A DNA stretch of 64,000 nucleotides. Origin: Rhizophagus irregularis (taxonomy: Eukaryota > Glomeromycota > Glomeromycetes > Glomerales > Glomeraceae). Positions within the stretch are counted from its first letter, which is position 1. Every line of letters starts with the position of its first letter. The notes under the pieces were generated by a model. That model saw only the letters and a program-made list of their open reading frames with translations. It was not told the DNA's origin and ran no database searches. Shown here one piece after another: positions 31,470-43,112 of this stretch. The stretch covers positions 496,001 to 560,000 of the forward strand of contig NC_089452.1 in assembly GCF_026210795.1 (NCBI RefSeq), written 5' to 3'. The translations under genes and the position numbers were made by a program.

Positions 31470-34138
31470 ATACTGTATATACATATATTATGTAAATGTA
31501 ATATATCTTCGGGTAATTTGGTAATTTGGTATATATGTTGTACATGTACTGTACATATATATATACATATATGATTAGCGTCACTCGAGATCATCAAAAG
31601 AGGCAAAGGGGCTTGTTTTGTTGGTTCCCGATTGGATGACTCTATAATATATTTTAATTAAACACTTATTTTATTCTTCCTTATGTATCTACTAAAGATT
31701 TCTTTGTTTATGATTGATTAATTTTTTGATGATCGACATACTGGACCGGATGTCGGGTTCAAAATTTTTACTTTGTCCCGAGTAATATGAAAACAGCTGT
31801 AACATTGTATATTTTATATCCGACAAAAAATTAATATGAATTTCGATATAATTTTACCATGTGTTTAATTATAGTTCATGAAATTTTAATATGAATCTTT
31901 GACTTTTATTCTTGATTATTTAAGATTGGTTCAAAAAAATTTTGATACTTTTTTATGTGAAACGGAAGGAAAAATTTCAAATTTATTCATTCGAAACTTT
32001 TTGATCATCAAATCAGATGATATCATTTTTACTTTTATTAATTATTTTAATTTATATAAAAAGTTGTTTATAAATGTATATAAATATATTTCATAATATT
32101 TATCTGAAAAAATTTTACACGTAAAATAAATATTTATTTGATAGAATCTTTAAAAATAAAAATCGTTGTTCTATTTAAATTCGTACAACTATAAAATCAA
32201 ATTAAAATGCGAAATAAATTATTTCAATATTCCGGATCATCCGTAAACTATCCGAAATAAAAAAGAGATCAAGTCTTCGAAATAGTATTAGGGTAAGTAT
32301 TATGACAGTAAGTATTAAGAAATCAGATATTCCCAAACAATAAACTTCAAATCAAATAAATCAAATACACCAAAATAATTAACGTATATATGATACAATT
32401 GATACATATGGTACATATATAAATAATTTCAATGATCTATATTCTTATATTGTGCTTCTGCGTGTATTGATTAAACGCCATTCAAAGTAAACAAAACGTA
32501 AATCAAGAAAAAATAAAACATAAAGTACTAGATCGGAAAGATACGATTGTAAAAGGGTAAAATCGGACGAAAGTATGCTACACGATAAGATTTTTAATCA
32601 AACAAGTAATTTCATTCGTTCTGATTTAATTCCTCTCCGGAAACAAACAAACGAGAAAAAAAAAATACCGTGTTTGAAATTCATTTCTCTTTCCTTTTAA
32701 AAGGGGCCAAATATTAACATTCCAACAAAATATTTGATCACAAAGGAATGGCTGAATTGCACTGTTGAAGTGAAACCTTAATAAGTTAATTTTGTGAAAA
32801 AAAAAAAATCTGGGATCTCCCTAATCATGGTCCCCTTCTTTTATGACATTCATTTGATCCTCATAAAACTCATCTTCCAGACATAAAAAGATCTACCAAA
32901 TCCATTCAACAATGTTGCATTGGACTTCTTTTCTTGGAATTTTAATGATCTTGGCAGTTTTGTAATACTTAATTGTTATTTAAATGAAAAAGGAGAAAAT
33001 AACTGATAAGTGCAATACTTTAATTAGTTAAACATATAAATATATTTAATTATTAATACTAACAGGTTTTACTTTGATTCTAAGTTTCTATAATGACTTT
33101 TATGGGTTTAGTTAAAAAGTAATATGACGACAATAACTTTTTTTCATATTTTTTACGAATATTATTATCAAAAATGGAGATTCAATAAAAAAATTTTGTC
33201 GTGTCGCTTGATCCCGAAAGATCCGTTTACATATTATAAGTTGGTCAGGTTAAATTTAAATAATTTATGTAATTTTATCATCAAGTTTCATGTTTCTTTT
33301 TTTTTTTGGTTCGTAGTCCGTAAGTTGATTTCCGAAACGAAAGATGATCATCACTTTACAATTTTTTTTTTTATATAAAATTACAGAAAACTTTCCCCAT
33401 TTTCCGGTGATCTTGCAGAACCAATAGGACCAATCCGTCAAAAACATTTATCTCATGATAAAAAAAATGCAACTTGGTCTCTTTTTTCTTAAAAAAAAAA
33501 GATTATATAAATATATATAATGATTATTTATTTATCTTTTTTTCGCTTAGAGATTTGCAGTCAACCAATAAAATGCATATTATTATACTAATAAGTAATA
33601 ATTAGATTATCATATATTAAGGGTCGGATTCGGATTGTACCAAAAAAATTTTACGTCAGTCATATATAAAATAATCCAATAATAATAATAATAAATTATT
33701 TTTTTTATTTTCCTTATTATTTTTTTTTTATATTTCCTAATTAATAATCCTGATATATGAAGGATTCACAAATTGGTTCACAAATATGCAAAAAAAAAAC
33801 CGCTTAAAAGAATAACAATTTAATTAAGATCAACATTAAAAAATCATGTCTCATTTGAATTTACAATAAAAAAGGGAGAAAAATAAATAAATAAATTAAT
33901 AGAGAAATCATATATACTATACAATGTTTTTAGCTTAGTTTAAATGTTTTTGTAATCATTTTTAAGCAAAAAAAAATTTTAAGCCTTGATTTATTATCAA
34001 ATCTTATTGTCTAAAACTAATATTATTATTTAATTAGGATTTAGAAATCTTGTTCTATTTTAAAAGATCTATGGGATTAAAAAAAAAATGATTTTCATAT
34101 GATTTAAAATACTTTTTTTTTTTTAAAAAAAAATATGA
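31470..34138. other. Gene-poor AT-rich region
   Basis: Several 60-85 codon frames occur (for example 31899, 33124), but all are Phe/Ile/Lys/Tyr-rich translations of AT-rich DNA without homologues in the window. A (TA)n-like tract surrounds 31550-31570. Nothing further is supported. Confidence 0.5.
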
Positions 34139-34140
34139 TA

Positions 34141-34663
34141 CACAGTGAAATTCGATAAACCGGATATTCGATAAACCGGATTTGGGCCTAAACCGGACTT
34201 TTTTGCTGGAACCAAATCACGTATATTAAAATAGGCTCGATATACCGGAGTTTACTAGTAAAAGCTCGATATTCGCTATAACGGATCAATTTTCTAACAA
34301 GCTATAGTAAAAATGATTCGATAAACCGGATCACGTGACTGGGAACCAATAAAATTTAAGTAACGTGATTCGGTAAATCTTAAATTTGGCCGGAATTATA
34401 AAAATCTTAATTCCGGCTGAAGTTAAGTATTACTTATATATTCAATGAAAATATTTTATATTCATTTTCATGACCTCTATAACTTAAAACTAGATGAAAA
34501 AATCAAATTATAGTGTATATTAGTTTTATTAGCATGAAAATTTTTTAAAAATTCAATATAATAGATTTTCAATATATCGAAATTTTTTCGCTAAACCGGA
34601 TATCCCGATAAACCGGATATTTTTAGTGGAACCGATAGATCCGGTTTATCGAATTTCACTGTG
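34141..34663. mobile_element. 523-bp pogo/Tc1-type non-autonomous element
   Basis: TIRs begin CACAGTGAAATTCGATAAAC and end with the exact reverse complement through GGTTTATCGAATTTCACTGTG. Both sides are flanked by TA (34139-34140, 34664-34665), the target duplication of Tc1/mariner-superfamily elements; the CAGTG core fits pogo/Fot1-like termini. Repeated GATAAACCGGAT words occur inside both ends (sub-terminal repeats), a likely transposase-binding array. No ORF is present. Confidence 0.85.
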
Positions 34664-34665
34664 TA

Positions 34666-35657
34666 TGTATATTTAACGAAATCCTCCCATTAAGATATAT
34701 TTTAGATTATTAAACTATTTAATCACTATAAAACAATGCTTATATCTTTTTAATCGATCCAATGTCAATTTTTTTTTGTTGTACACTTGTACAGCATCTT
34801 CAATAAAATGATTGATAAAATATTATAATATATATAATAATACCAATTTATCGGACATGATTTCAGTATAAATCCGCAATACACATAATCCGTTATTGGT
34901 TGTAGACTCTCTGTTTACTTTATTCATGTTTTAATTATTGGTATAAAATTTTGTGTAAATTAGTAATTTATTTCTACACAGCTAACGATAATAATTGGTT
35001 TCTTCAGCATTATTTTTATTCATCTCGTGATTAACTTTAGGTTTTCCAAAGTATACATTTAATGTAAAGATGACCAGGCATGATCATATGATCATGAGTT
35101 TTTTTTTTTATTTTCACTTAAGAAAGGCAGATACATTAGAAAGATACGAAAGCATTATGCATAGAAAATATGATCATGAATATTGGTTTAACGATCCTGC
35201 AACTTAAAAAAGTCACATGACCGAATGGCAAATGTGATACCTTTGGGTAAATATTATACATTGTATAATAAGGTACACCAGGGCGGCGCTGTCCTCGGGC
35301 AGTTTGATTATAGCGTAGTTTAGATAGCGTTTGACTTTTTGTTTTATTAAGTTCTTGTCTATCTTTCTGTAATCTTGTTCACATGGATATTAAAAATAAT
35401 TGTATAATAAGGTTCAAAAAAATCAAATAAGGGATAACGTGTAATGGCAATAGCTCATTTACATAATTCGAACTAATAACAACTGAAGCTGCATTTTAAT
35501 CCACTTATTTTTTTTCTTATTCCAATGGATCTTTATAGAACAAACCACAAAAGTTTTCCTAGATAACCTAAATGTAGCGAAGGACTTTCTATTGTAGAGC
35601 ACTTATAAGGATTAACCCATGAAATTTTCCTTCTGTCCATCCGTGACGTCACCTCAC
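34666..35657. other. Intergenic region with a dispersed repeat
   Basis: 35111-35170 matches the dispersed repeat at 341-410 (GAAAGGCAGATACAT, AAGATACGAA). A short GC-rich stretch at 35276-35310 (CAGGGCGGCGCTGTCCTCGG) is unexplained. No gene is supported. Confidence 0.45.
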
Positions 35658-35659
35658 TA

Positions 35660-35877
35660 CCCTAAGGCAAAAAGTTTTCAGTCACGTGACTGCATTTTTT
35701 TTCATCACAACCGTCACACCCCACCGCGTTTCCACTTTTTATATTTATCTGATGGACAGTTTTTCGAGTAAGTAAAAACTTATTTCTCACACCCTTATTC
35801 GTCACTTTCTATTTTCACGTGTTAGTGCATAACTGGCCAAAAGTCATGTGACTGAAACTTTTTTTCCATGGCTAGGG
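35660..35877. mobile_element. 218-bp TIR element with TA flanks
   Basis: The left end CCCTAAGGCAAAAAGTTTTC continues into AGTCACGTGACTG. The right end in reverse complement is CCCTAGCCATGGAAAAAAAG then TTTCAGTCACATGAC. TA lies on both sides. Imperfect TIRs of about 35 bp, no ORF, hence a MITE. Confidence 0.7.
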
Positions 35878-36403
35878 TATTTACTAATTACCCTGCTTTT
35901 TTCCTTACTGCTTATTTTATTTGGTGTTACGTATTTTATATTATGCTATTTTCGTAAAAATTTTTTTTTAATAAAAAGATACCGAGTAAATAAGCGCGAC
36001 GGACTTTAACGGTTCTGTTTCCTAGTATTTATTTCAAGTTGGAATTTCGTTAATAATTTTATTGGGTTGTTTTTATATTTTCACACATTCAATATTTCTT
36101 TTTGGGTTAACTTTGATTGGTATCAATTTATTTAATTTTGTTAATCTTTGATTTTTGGGTTGGTTTTACTAATTTTCTTTGAGTGATTTTCATATTCTGG
36201 TTGGACTATTTTGTTGATTTTAGTTAAACATCTGTTTTTGGTCATACTTCAACTTTTCGTTAAAAATCTAAATTTGCGCATTTTGATTTATAATTCGTCC
36301 AAATCCACCTATGCTTATTCGAATACTCGAATATACTCGAGTTATTCGAATAACTGTTACATGATTCCAAACACTACTTCTTATATAAAAGCACTACATA
36401 TAA

Positions 36404-36450
36404 TTGAGCAAGTGTTTCGGATTTATTATTTGTCGTGATTGCGTTACCTC
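36404..36450 (+). repeat. 47-bp direct repeat, upstream copy
   Basis: TTGAGCAAGTGTTTCGGATT and the following 27 bases match 37834-37880 at 44 of 47 positions. The downstream copy spans the stop codon of the 232-residue gene, so the upstream copy may be the tail of a lost tandem paralogue or a footprint of duplication of the 1.4 kb between them. Confidence 0.8.
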
Positions 36451-37100
36451 TGGTAATACATATATATTTAATGCGGAAAAATTAGAGTTCGGAACAAGAA
36501 TCATCCCGGAACAGTGATCACTAGCTCAGAAGAATTTTGCTGAGCCACAATGCATGTACTCCGTGCGACAAAATAAGTGGGTCACAAGGCAAGTCTGTGC
36601 GACATAATAATTTTCGCATATAATCGAAAAGAAAACATGCTAACTACCTCTATTTTTTCCCCAAACAAACATGAGAAAAACGTAAAAGAAAGTCTATACG
36701 CAACACAGGACCTACCGTAAAAGTAAATATTAACGACAAAACCATATATTATGAAGGGCTGAGAGACTCAGCAATTTCGAGATCTACAAGAGCTAGCTAT
36801 CTTTGAGTCTTGCAAAGGTAGATCTCTATGTGAAAAGGTACAAAGACTCCACTTGCATGTGCTTTCATCGATTTCTTGACATCAGACAACAACGCCTCAT
36901 ACCTTCTTATATTTTTCCAGCAAGATATAAAGCATGAGAGGACTCGTGGAAGTTCAGCCAACTTTCCCGCAAGATTATTTTTGCGTGATACAAATTTAAA
37001 TATTCAAAGCCAAAAAGATGAGATGATCAATTGCAATCTCAATCAGCATTTCATGCTTTGTTTGTGATCATGGGTTGACATGTGATACTAATAAGATAAA

Positions 37101-37107
37101 TATAAAG
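37101..37107 (+). promoter_or_regulatory. TATA box candidate for the 232-residue gene
   Basis: TATAAAG lies 38 bp before the ATG. This implies a very short leader if it is used. Confidence 0.4.
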
Positions 37108-37138
37108 CAACAAGCAAAATGTGCACTGTCAACAAACG

Positions 37139-37837
37139 ATGCTTACCGACTTCATAAATTTTAATTCCACTAAATACAACTCCCTCCCTGAGGTCAATGT
37201 TGCCTCTGGAATCTTACAACAACACTCTAACTTCGCCGAACTCCTTGGAAAAATCTATTCCCTTACCAATGCACATTCCATTGAATTGGGAGTTCGATTA
37301 ATCCATCGTCATATGCAAGTAGACGAAGGGAAAGTCATGATCGAGAAATTCCAGTTCCACCAAAACGCACCGGCCTTCATCACCTCGGCTGATTTTCCAA
37401 CTGACCAAGCTTATCCTGCGAGTTGGTTACTTGAGGACGATGGCAAATTGACAGTATTCGAGTATTCCACGGATATTTTGGTGAAGCGTACCCTCGAAAA
37501 ACTTATCAAGGATCCAAGTATTTTCGTGGAGATGTGTGATTTAATCAGGGACTATCACTTTGAGAATTTACTTGCACCTTGTATCACCGCACGAGATTCA
37601 TTGAAACATTTTGAAAAGGAAAACGGATTTATGGAGACGACTGATTTTAAATCCAATGCTAGTATTGTGAAGAATATGAAAGATTCTCAGATAGTGGATG
37701 ATAAAAACGCAATTATTAATACCATGTGGGCGTATTCAGTGAGCGATAATTGCTTTGGAGGTGATAATCGTTGTGTTGGTCATTGTAATGCTAGTAATCA
37801 TTGTAACTTCCATTGTAATAAAGATACTCATAGTTGA
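37139..37837 (+). CDS. Conserved-looking protein of unknown function with Cys/His-rich tail
   Basis: Single-exon gene of 232 residues with clearly higher GC and more balanced codon use than its surroundings. The first in-frame ATG (MLTDFINFNSTKYNSLPE) is at 37139; a frame stop lies shortly upstream. Residues 20-75 (GILQQHSNFAELLGKIYS, IELGVRLIHRHMQVDEGK) and 95-150 (SWLLEDDGKLTVFEYST, FVEMCDLIRDYHFENLL) look like a globular alpha/beta fold. The middle LIHRHM..DEGKVMIE recalls uncharacterised fungal proteins, but I cannot name a family. Residues 205-232 have four Cys as C-x3-C-x5-C-x3-C plus His residues (CVGHCNASNHCNFHCN), possibly metal-binding. There is no signal peptide or membrane segment. 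Confidence 0.8.
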   Translation: MLTDFINFNSTKYNSLPEVNVASGILQQHSNFAELLGKIYSLTNAHSIELGVRLIHRHMQVDEGKVMIEKFQFHQNAPAFITSADFPTDQAYPASWLLEDDGKLTVFEYSTDILVKRTLEKLIKDPSIFVEMCDLIRDYHFENLLAPCITARDSLKHFEKENGFMETTDFKSNASIVKNMKDSQIVDDKNAIINTMWAYSVSDNCFGGDNRCVGHCNASNHCNFHCNKDTHS

Positions 37838-37880
37838 GCACGTGTTTCGGATTTATTATTTATCATGATTGCGTTACCTC
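37834..37880 (+). repeat. 47-bp direct repeat, downstream copy
   Basis: Partner of 36404-36450, overlapping the stop codon and early 3' flank of the 232-residue gene. Confidence 0.8.
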
Positions 37881-37981
37881 AATTCTCGCTTACAAATTTT
37901 ATTATATGCTTTATCCTAAAATTTTGTGATACTGGTTATCGTTTAATACTGTAATACTATCCGTAATAGTGGGGGTGGTCT

Positions 37982-38483
37982 ACCAACAAAAAAGCTCGGA
38001 CACGTGATATAAAGTGTGGCGTCTAAATTTTGATTGGTTGATCTTGTGTAACATTTAACTAATAAACATTCGCGAAAAAATTCACTAACTAAAATAAATT
38101 TTAAGTTTTAAATAGTTTTATTGTATTTTTATTGAATAATACTGTAAACAATACAGAAAAATTTTTACTTTATATATTTATGAAATAAAAAAATTTTTTT
38201 TCTGTTTTTAAAATTCCTTTGTATAACTGATAAAGTAAAGTTTGTGTTATTAATACAAAAAATGTCAAAATATATAAATATATAAATACTTTAATACTTG
38301 CTAAAACAAACTATAAAAATTTCAAAGAAACGTAAAATATTAATATTTATTGTTTATAATATACGTGATAAAAATAATAAAAAGAAATAAAATGTATGCA
38401 ATATTTTGATGCGAGAAAATATTTTATATCGCATCTAACACAACCACATCACGGATCATGTGCCCGAGCTTTTTTTTGTTGGT
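37982..38483. mobile_element. 502-bp inverted-repeat element
   Basis: The left end ACCAACAAAAAAGCTCGGAC continues as ACGTGAT. The right end in reverse complement is ACCAACAAAAAAAAGCTCGG then GCACATGATCCGTGATG. Imperfect TIRs of about 27 bp bound AT-rich DNA with no ORF. No clear target duplication was found, so the family is undetermined. Confidence 0.65.
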
Positions 38484-38879
38484 TGCGCTGGGGAAGATAC
38501 TTCAAGGTCATATTTTATTAGCATAGATGACATGTATCTGATGATACCACCACATTCTACGTACTGTATTTATCTTTATCTGCATTAATAAAAAATTTAT
38601 TTTTACAATCATACATTTAATAAATCAAAGTAAAGCTTTTATCGTATTTTTGAGTTATACATGATAAAGAAGCCAGTTTATTATGTAAAATAAAGTGGGT
38701 AGTGGTCTAATGGTGTTTCAAGTGAGAAATTTGCCAGCCACTAAATCTTTCGCTAAGCACTTCACATTACTAACTTTTACTAATTTCGGCACTGCTATCA
38801 CTACTAACTACCCTTTTCCCTTCTTTTTCAATCCATCGTATAATTTTATCCATCAAATGATAGAAGCAGTGGCTAATGT

Positions 38880-39115
38880 GCTAGAATATTCGCCACTCTA
38901 ATTTCTTTTGCAATTAAAGTTCAACCTCCAGCTGGAAAAAAATTTGTAATTAGAGATAGATGGAGCGTTTGAATATATGCCAAATGATTTACAGTAAGTC
39001 ATCGCCGACGTTGAAAATATGGAAGCTATTACTGGGTTTCTTGTTGACTTTAATTACTTGAAAAAAGGATTAAAAGAATTTGATCGTCGGTTGCAGAAAT
39101 TGGGGATTGTTTGAA
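38880..39115 (+). pseudogene. Q-family exon, degenerate copy
   Basis: Reads ISFAIKVQPPAGKKFVIR, then shifted ALEYMPNDL, VIADVENMEAITGF, and on to NYLKKGLKEFDRRLQKL before a stop. It aligns with the copy at 51062-51217 but extends about 25 codons past its end. It therefore shows more of the ancestral gene, or a fused neighbour exon. Frameshifts follow FVIR and ALEYM. Confidence 0.6.
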
Positions 39116-39129
39116 AGAAAATCACCTCG

Positions 39130-39225
39130 TAATTTAAGACTATGAAACTGAATATATAACCATTCCAGCCAAAACTAAGAGCAAGATTATAAGCTTGTAT
39201 ATGTCGTAAATATGGGAGCTTTCCT
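39130..39225 (-). pseudogene. P-family fragment
   Basis: On the minus strand KLPYLRHIQAYN then LALSFGWNG matches the P-family segment QYLRHIQAFNIALGFDCWNG at 9.25-9.35 kb. It abuts a Q-family piece, as at 7.98-8.4 kb, so P and Q pieces travel together. Confidence 0.55.
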
Positions 39226-39254
39226 TATTATTTACCAGAATGTTGAAATTACCT

Positions 39255-39500
39255 GATAAAGCTAAAAAAGAAAATTTAATTACCGGCGTTGAACATACAG
39301 AAATATTGTTTGCATAGAAGACGTTGGTCCTCCCGTAAATTTTGATTATTTTTGATATTCCCTTTTAAAAAAAACACTTCAATATTTCTTTTTAATATAA
39401 TTCTAATTAATATTAAATTTTTGTATAATAGCTTGTTTTATTGCATAATTATAGACAATACTCATGGACGATTAGTCTCTCCAGCCCAAATACCTTTTTT
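39255..39500. repeat. Q-family 3' flank, shared with 52025-52230
   Basis: Contains ATTACCGGCGTTGAACATAC, TTTGCATAGAAGACGTTGG, CCTCCCGTAAATTT, TATTCCCTTTTAAAAAAAA, AAATTTTTGTATAATAGCTT and GACGATTAGTCTCTC. This uninterrupted version defines the empty site of the nested insertion at 51246-52024. Confidence 0.75.
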
Positions 39501-40963
39501 AAAAAAAATATCTTACCCAAAAAACGCTCGATCCTTACTTTTTGATATTTCCGTTAATATCGTTATTTCTAAGGTCACATACAATATATTTAAGTTAATT
39601 TATCCTAAAATAAACAAAATCATACGTGAAATACTGAAATATAAATCTTTTTAGATAGTTACTCGATCCTACACAATAATATAAAGAGAACATTAAATAA
39701 AATATTCAACCAAAAGAGTATATATTTTCACAATTGAGTCTACAGAGGATGCAGAGTATAATTTACTGGTTAATACTATATAATTATGCTAATTTTATGC
39801 AGTACTACAAAACTCTATAGTATAGTAACAAAATATAGTATTTTAATTAACTTATGATTGGCGCAGAGTTTACTTCATCATAATTGAATTTAAATCATCC
39901 GAAATTTGACCACTAACATTACAGTACTAATGTGCTGCCAAAATCTCATTCACGATCCCATAAATTATAAATTTCCCAAACAAAAAAAAAAATTCAAGTC
40001 TGATGATACTCTGAAACATATAAACCATTCCAAATAATATATATAAAAATTATATACAATTCTTGTAAATAAAATTAATTATAGACGTAATTTTTATAAA
40101 AGTCCTAAATTATCGAATCCAAAAATTCTATAATTCTTTTTTTAGCACAGTACAATGGTTTTATAATTTATAAAACATTATTTTTTCTATTTTGTCAATA
40201 TTTTATTTACTTATCAATATTTCAAGCTTGTTTGTATTTCGTATCATATCTAGGACATAGTAACGATAATACTTAAAAAGGCTGCGCCCCTCAACTTTAT
40301 TACTTATTATATATTACAATTTATACATTATCCTCATATAATATATTCACTTATACTGAAAAAGTAATATGTAATATGGCAGAAATCGATAATCGTCGAA
40401 ATATAACGTAATAATATCGACTTTTTCGTTACATCTATAATTATTAAAAAGTGCTACCGAAAAAAAATTTTTTAACGCCATTTATACCAATTTTGTTATA
40501 TAATAAAAAAAGAATATAAATTAAATATTATACGTATGTAAAAGTAACATGTCAATTTTTTTTTCAATCCTTTTTCCTTCTTTTTTTCATTCATCTCATT
40601 CATCACGTATAATTCGGAAAAATAAAGATAAATATAAAAAGCAACCTGAATGTCGTAAATTCTCGCATTGACGTTAATAATATTCCTAATTCATTCATTC
40701 ACATTACTATTATTTCGCACGCAAGATATTAATTATTAATTTTTCTTTATTTTTTTTTATTAAGAAATTCAATCTAACATATTACAGATATCTCATTTTA
40801 TTATCATGTACATTTTAGATCGGGAAAGATTTTTTTTTTTGATTTACCAAACTTTAAGTTTGTATTGATTTATCAAACTTTATATAATTAGCCAGGAGAT
40901 AAGTAATACGTACGTCTTAGCGAAATTTAAAGTACTGTATTGTATCATTTACCCCAGTATCAC
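39501..40963. other. AT-rich region with inverted R2 fragment
   Basis: 40530-40755 is a reverse-complement fragment of the R2 repeat (ACATGTCAATTTTT, CATTCATCTCATTCATC, ATTCATTCACATTACTATTA, TTCGCACGCAAGATATTAAT). Otherwise AT-rich, with no supported gene. Confidence 0.55.
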
Positions 40964-41925
40964 CGTCACTTTTCTACCCCCACGTGATTTTTTGTGGCGC
41001 ATCAGCCTCATTTGCTTTTTTGCGTAACATTTATCTTAGAAAAATTTTAATTGCAAAATTTTTCACTTCTCGCACTTTTAAAATATTAAAAAATTAAATT
41101 TTCATACTTAAATTTAAAGTATAAAAAATATTGATTTCTTGCTCTTAGAATTTGTTTTTAAATTTAATAAAAAAATTATTTGATAAGTTCGTTTGATTTT
41201 TACTTGGAAATTTATGTCTGCTTATTTATTAATAAAATAAAACGCGTAACCCATAAAATAAATATAATAAATAACACCTAAATAAATATAAAAACGCGCG
41301 TCTCCTATGTCTCCTGATAGATATAATAAAGCAAATACAATAAATAACACCGTATCTACTAATAAAATAAATATAATAAATAACACCTAAATAAATATAA
41401 AAACGCGTCTTCTCCTAACTCTTAACTCTCCTAATAAATATAATAAAACAAGTATGATAAATAACCTAAATAAATATATAAACGCGCGCGTTGCCTAAAG
41501 AGATTTAAAAAATGTATAATGCGCTTATATTGTTACAAAGTATAATTATAACTCCACAAATATGTAAAATAATTCAATAAAAATAATTATTTGAGTAATG
41601 CTATACTTGTTAAGACTTTATTTAGCCTTCAAAGAATGACCAAAGTACCAAAATTACACTCTAATCTTTGTATAAAAAAGATAAACAAACAAAATAAAAA
41701 ACAGTTAATATAGTAGTTAAAAATAAACCAACAATAAATTTTATACTTAAATAATTATTTAAACTCGATATTTACAGCTTTTTATAAAATTTTTGTCTGA
41801 CATTAAAGAAAGAAAGAGAAAAAAGAAGAAAGAAGTTACGAAAGTTACAAAATCACTGTTGTAAATAAATAAATCAATGAGGCTGATGTGGCACAAAATC
41901 ACGTGGGGGTAGAAAAGTGTGGGTT
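40964..41925. mobile_element. Inverted-repeat element of about 960 bp containing a tandem repeat
   Basis: CACTTTTCTACCCCCACGTG followed by ATTTTTTGTGGCGCATCAGCC at the left is matched in reverse complement at the right end (CACTTTTCTACCCCCACGTG, ATTTTGTGCCACATCAGCC), giving TIRs of about 45 bp. No target duplication is evident. The inside is AT-rich, without a coding frame, and holds the tandem repeat at 41240-41510. Confidence 0.7.
41240..41510 (+). repeat. Tandem repeat of about 90-110 bp, three copies
   Basis: AAATATAATAAATAACACCT then AAATAAATATAAAAACGCG and TCTCCTA recur three times with indels, inside the inverted-repeat element. Confidence 0.7.
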
Positions 41926-42059
41926 TGTATCCCAAGTTACACGTGTAGCTGATCACACGGCAGGTCTGTGCGACAGTGGAATTTCTCACATATACCCTAC
42001 CTCAGTATTTTTCGCAAATAAAAATTTTATCATAATTGTCCTATGTCTATTACTTTAGT

Positions 42060-42683
42060 ACTTTACTCGTCAAAGGGAATACAACCGCGAACGCTTTTCC
42101 TGTCGATATAGAGAAGTACCAACTTGTTGGCCTCATACCCAGCTGCGGTTGATACTATTTCCCAATTGAATAAAATCTATTTTGAAAGCTCAACACCATC
42201 AAGAAATTTTGGGACACCTCCAAAATCAAATAAGTTTGAGACACTGTCAATTGGATTTTCTCTGTGTTATAATGCTTTTAATAACCGATTCAATATGCCT
42301 TAAAAGCACCAGTGTCAACCACCACTTCGAGCCGTGAACAGGAATTACTTGAGGAAGTCGTCTCATTGCAGGAATTACTTAACAAATCTGTCCATGGTAC
42401 GTGTAAATTTTAGGTTATACCGGCTGGTCGTTTCCTCGGGGAAACAGTTTGGTTATGAAATTTTTTCTAAACCGTCTTCGCATTACAGACTCCGATGTTG
42501 TTGTTAGCCCAAGATGTAATTGAAAATGATAGAGTAATAATTGTTATTATATTATTTATGCTGAAAGTCGGAGCGGTATTCAACATGTTAAACGACAGCG
42601 GAAAATACTCACCTCAAACTAATCAAGACCTTTGCGAAATGCTTCAGCTTCAAGTTTACTGTATTCATCGAACGTCCGAATAG
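42060..42683 (+). pseudogene. Broken two-exon gene of unknown function
   Basis: Coding-like segments in successive frames: FPVDIEKYQLVGLIPSCG, then AVDTISQLNKIYFESSTP, RNFGTPPKSNKFETLSIG, YNAFNNRFNMP, then LKAPVSTTTSSREQELL, VVSLQELLNKSVH. A donor-like CATG|GTACGT near 42398 and an acceptor TTACAG before 42490 bound an 85-90 bp intron. The second exon is open for 62 codons (MLLLAQDVIENDRVIIV ... YSPQTNQDLCEMLQLQ) to a stop at 42681-42683, but the frames do not join directly. At least three single-base frameshifts are implied. No domain recognised. Confidence 0.5.
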
Positions 42684-43020
42684 GTAACAAATTCTTTTTT
42701 TTTTAGAATTACCTAGTTACGCGCCCCGCCCATGTTGTGGCAAGCCAGAAAAAACGGTTCAGTTTGAAGGTGATTTATGTGGAATAAGTTACTTAGCTAT
42801 ATCTCGTCGATAAATTTTGTATATATAGTAAAAAAATGGAGCGGGAAGTATGTATATTAAATGTATATTAAATGTATATTATTCTGTTTATTTGTAAATT
42901 TAATATTTTGTCTATTATATTGTTGATAGAAACAGATACGTTCTAAGATGATGCGAAAACGTTTTTCATAAGATGAAAGAGCGCAATTTTGATTTTAAAG
43001 ACAACAACGAATCCAACCAA

Positions 43021-43112
43021 CCCTATAAAAACTCTGATGAATGATCATTTTTATAGTTTTTATTCCGAAGAAACTCAGACACATGATCATTTTCCGAAAA
43101 ACTTTTATAGGG
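43021..43112. mobile_element. 92-bp small TIR element
   Basis: Starts CCCTATAAAAACT and ends AACTTTTATAGGG, with an internal TGATCATTTTTATAG / ACATGATCATTTTCC symmetry. A diverged relative in the opposite orientation lies at 7446-7545, and the same type of end occurs on the element at 6355-6520. Confidence 0.6.

Noticed and set aside
31281-31606. Overlapping 97- and 103-codon ORFs
   Set aside because: They arise from the right arm of the palindrome at 30838-31463.
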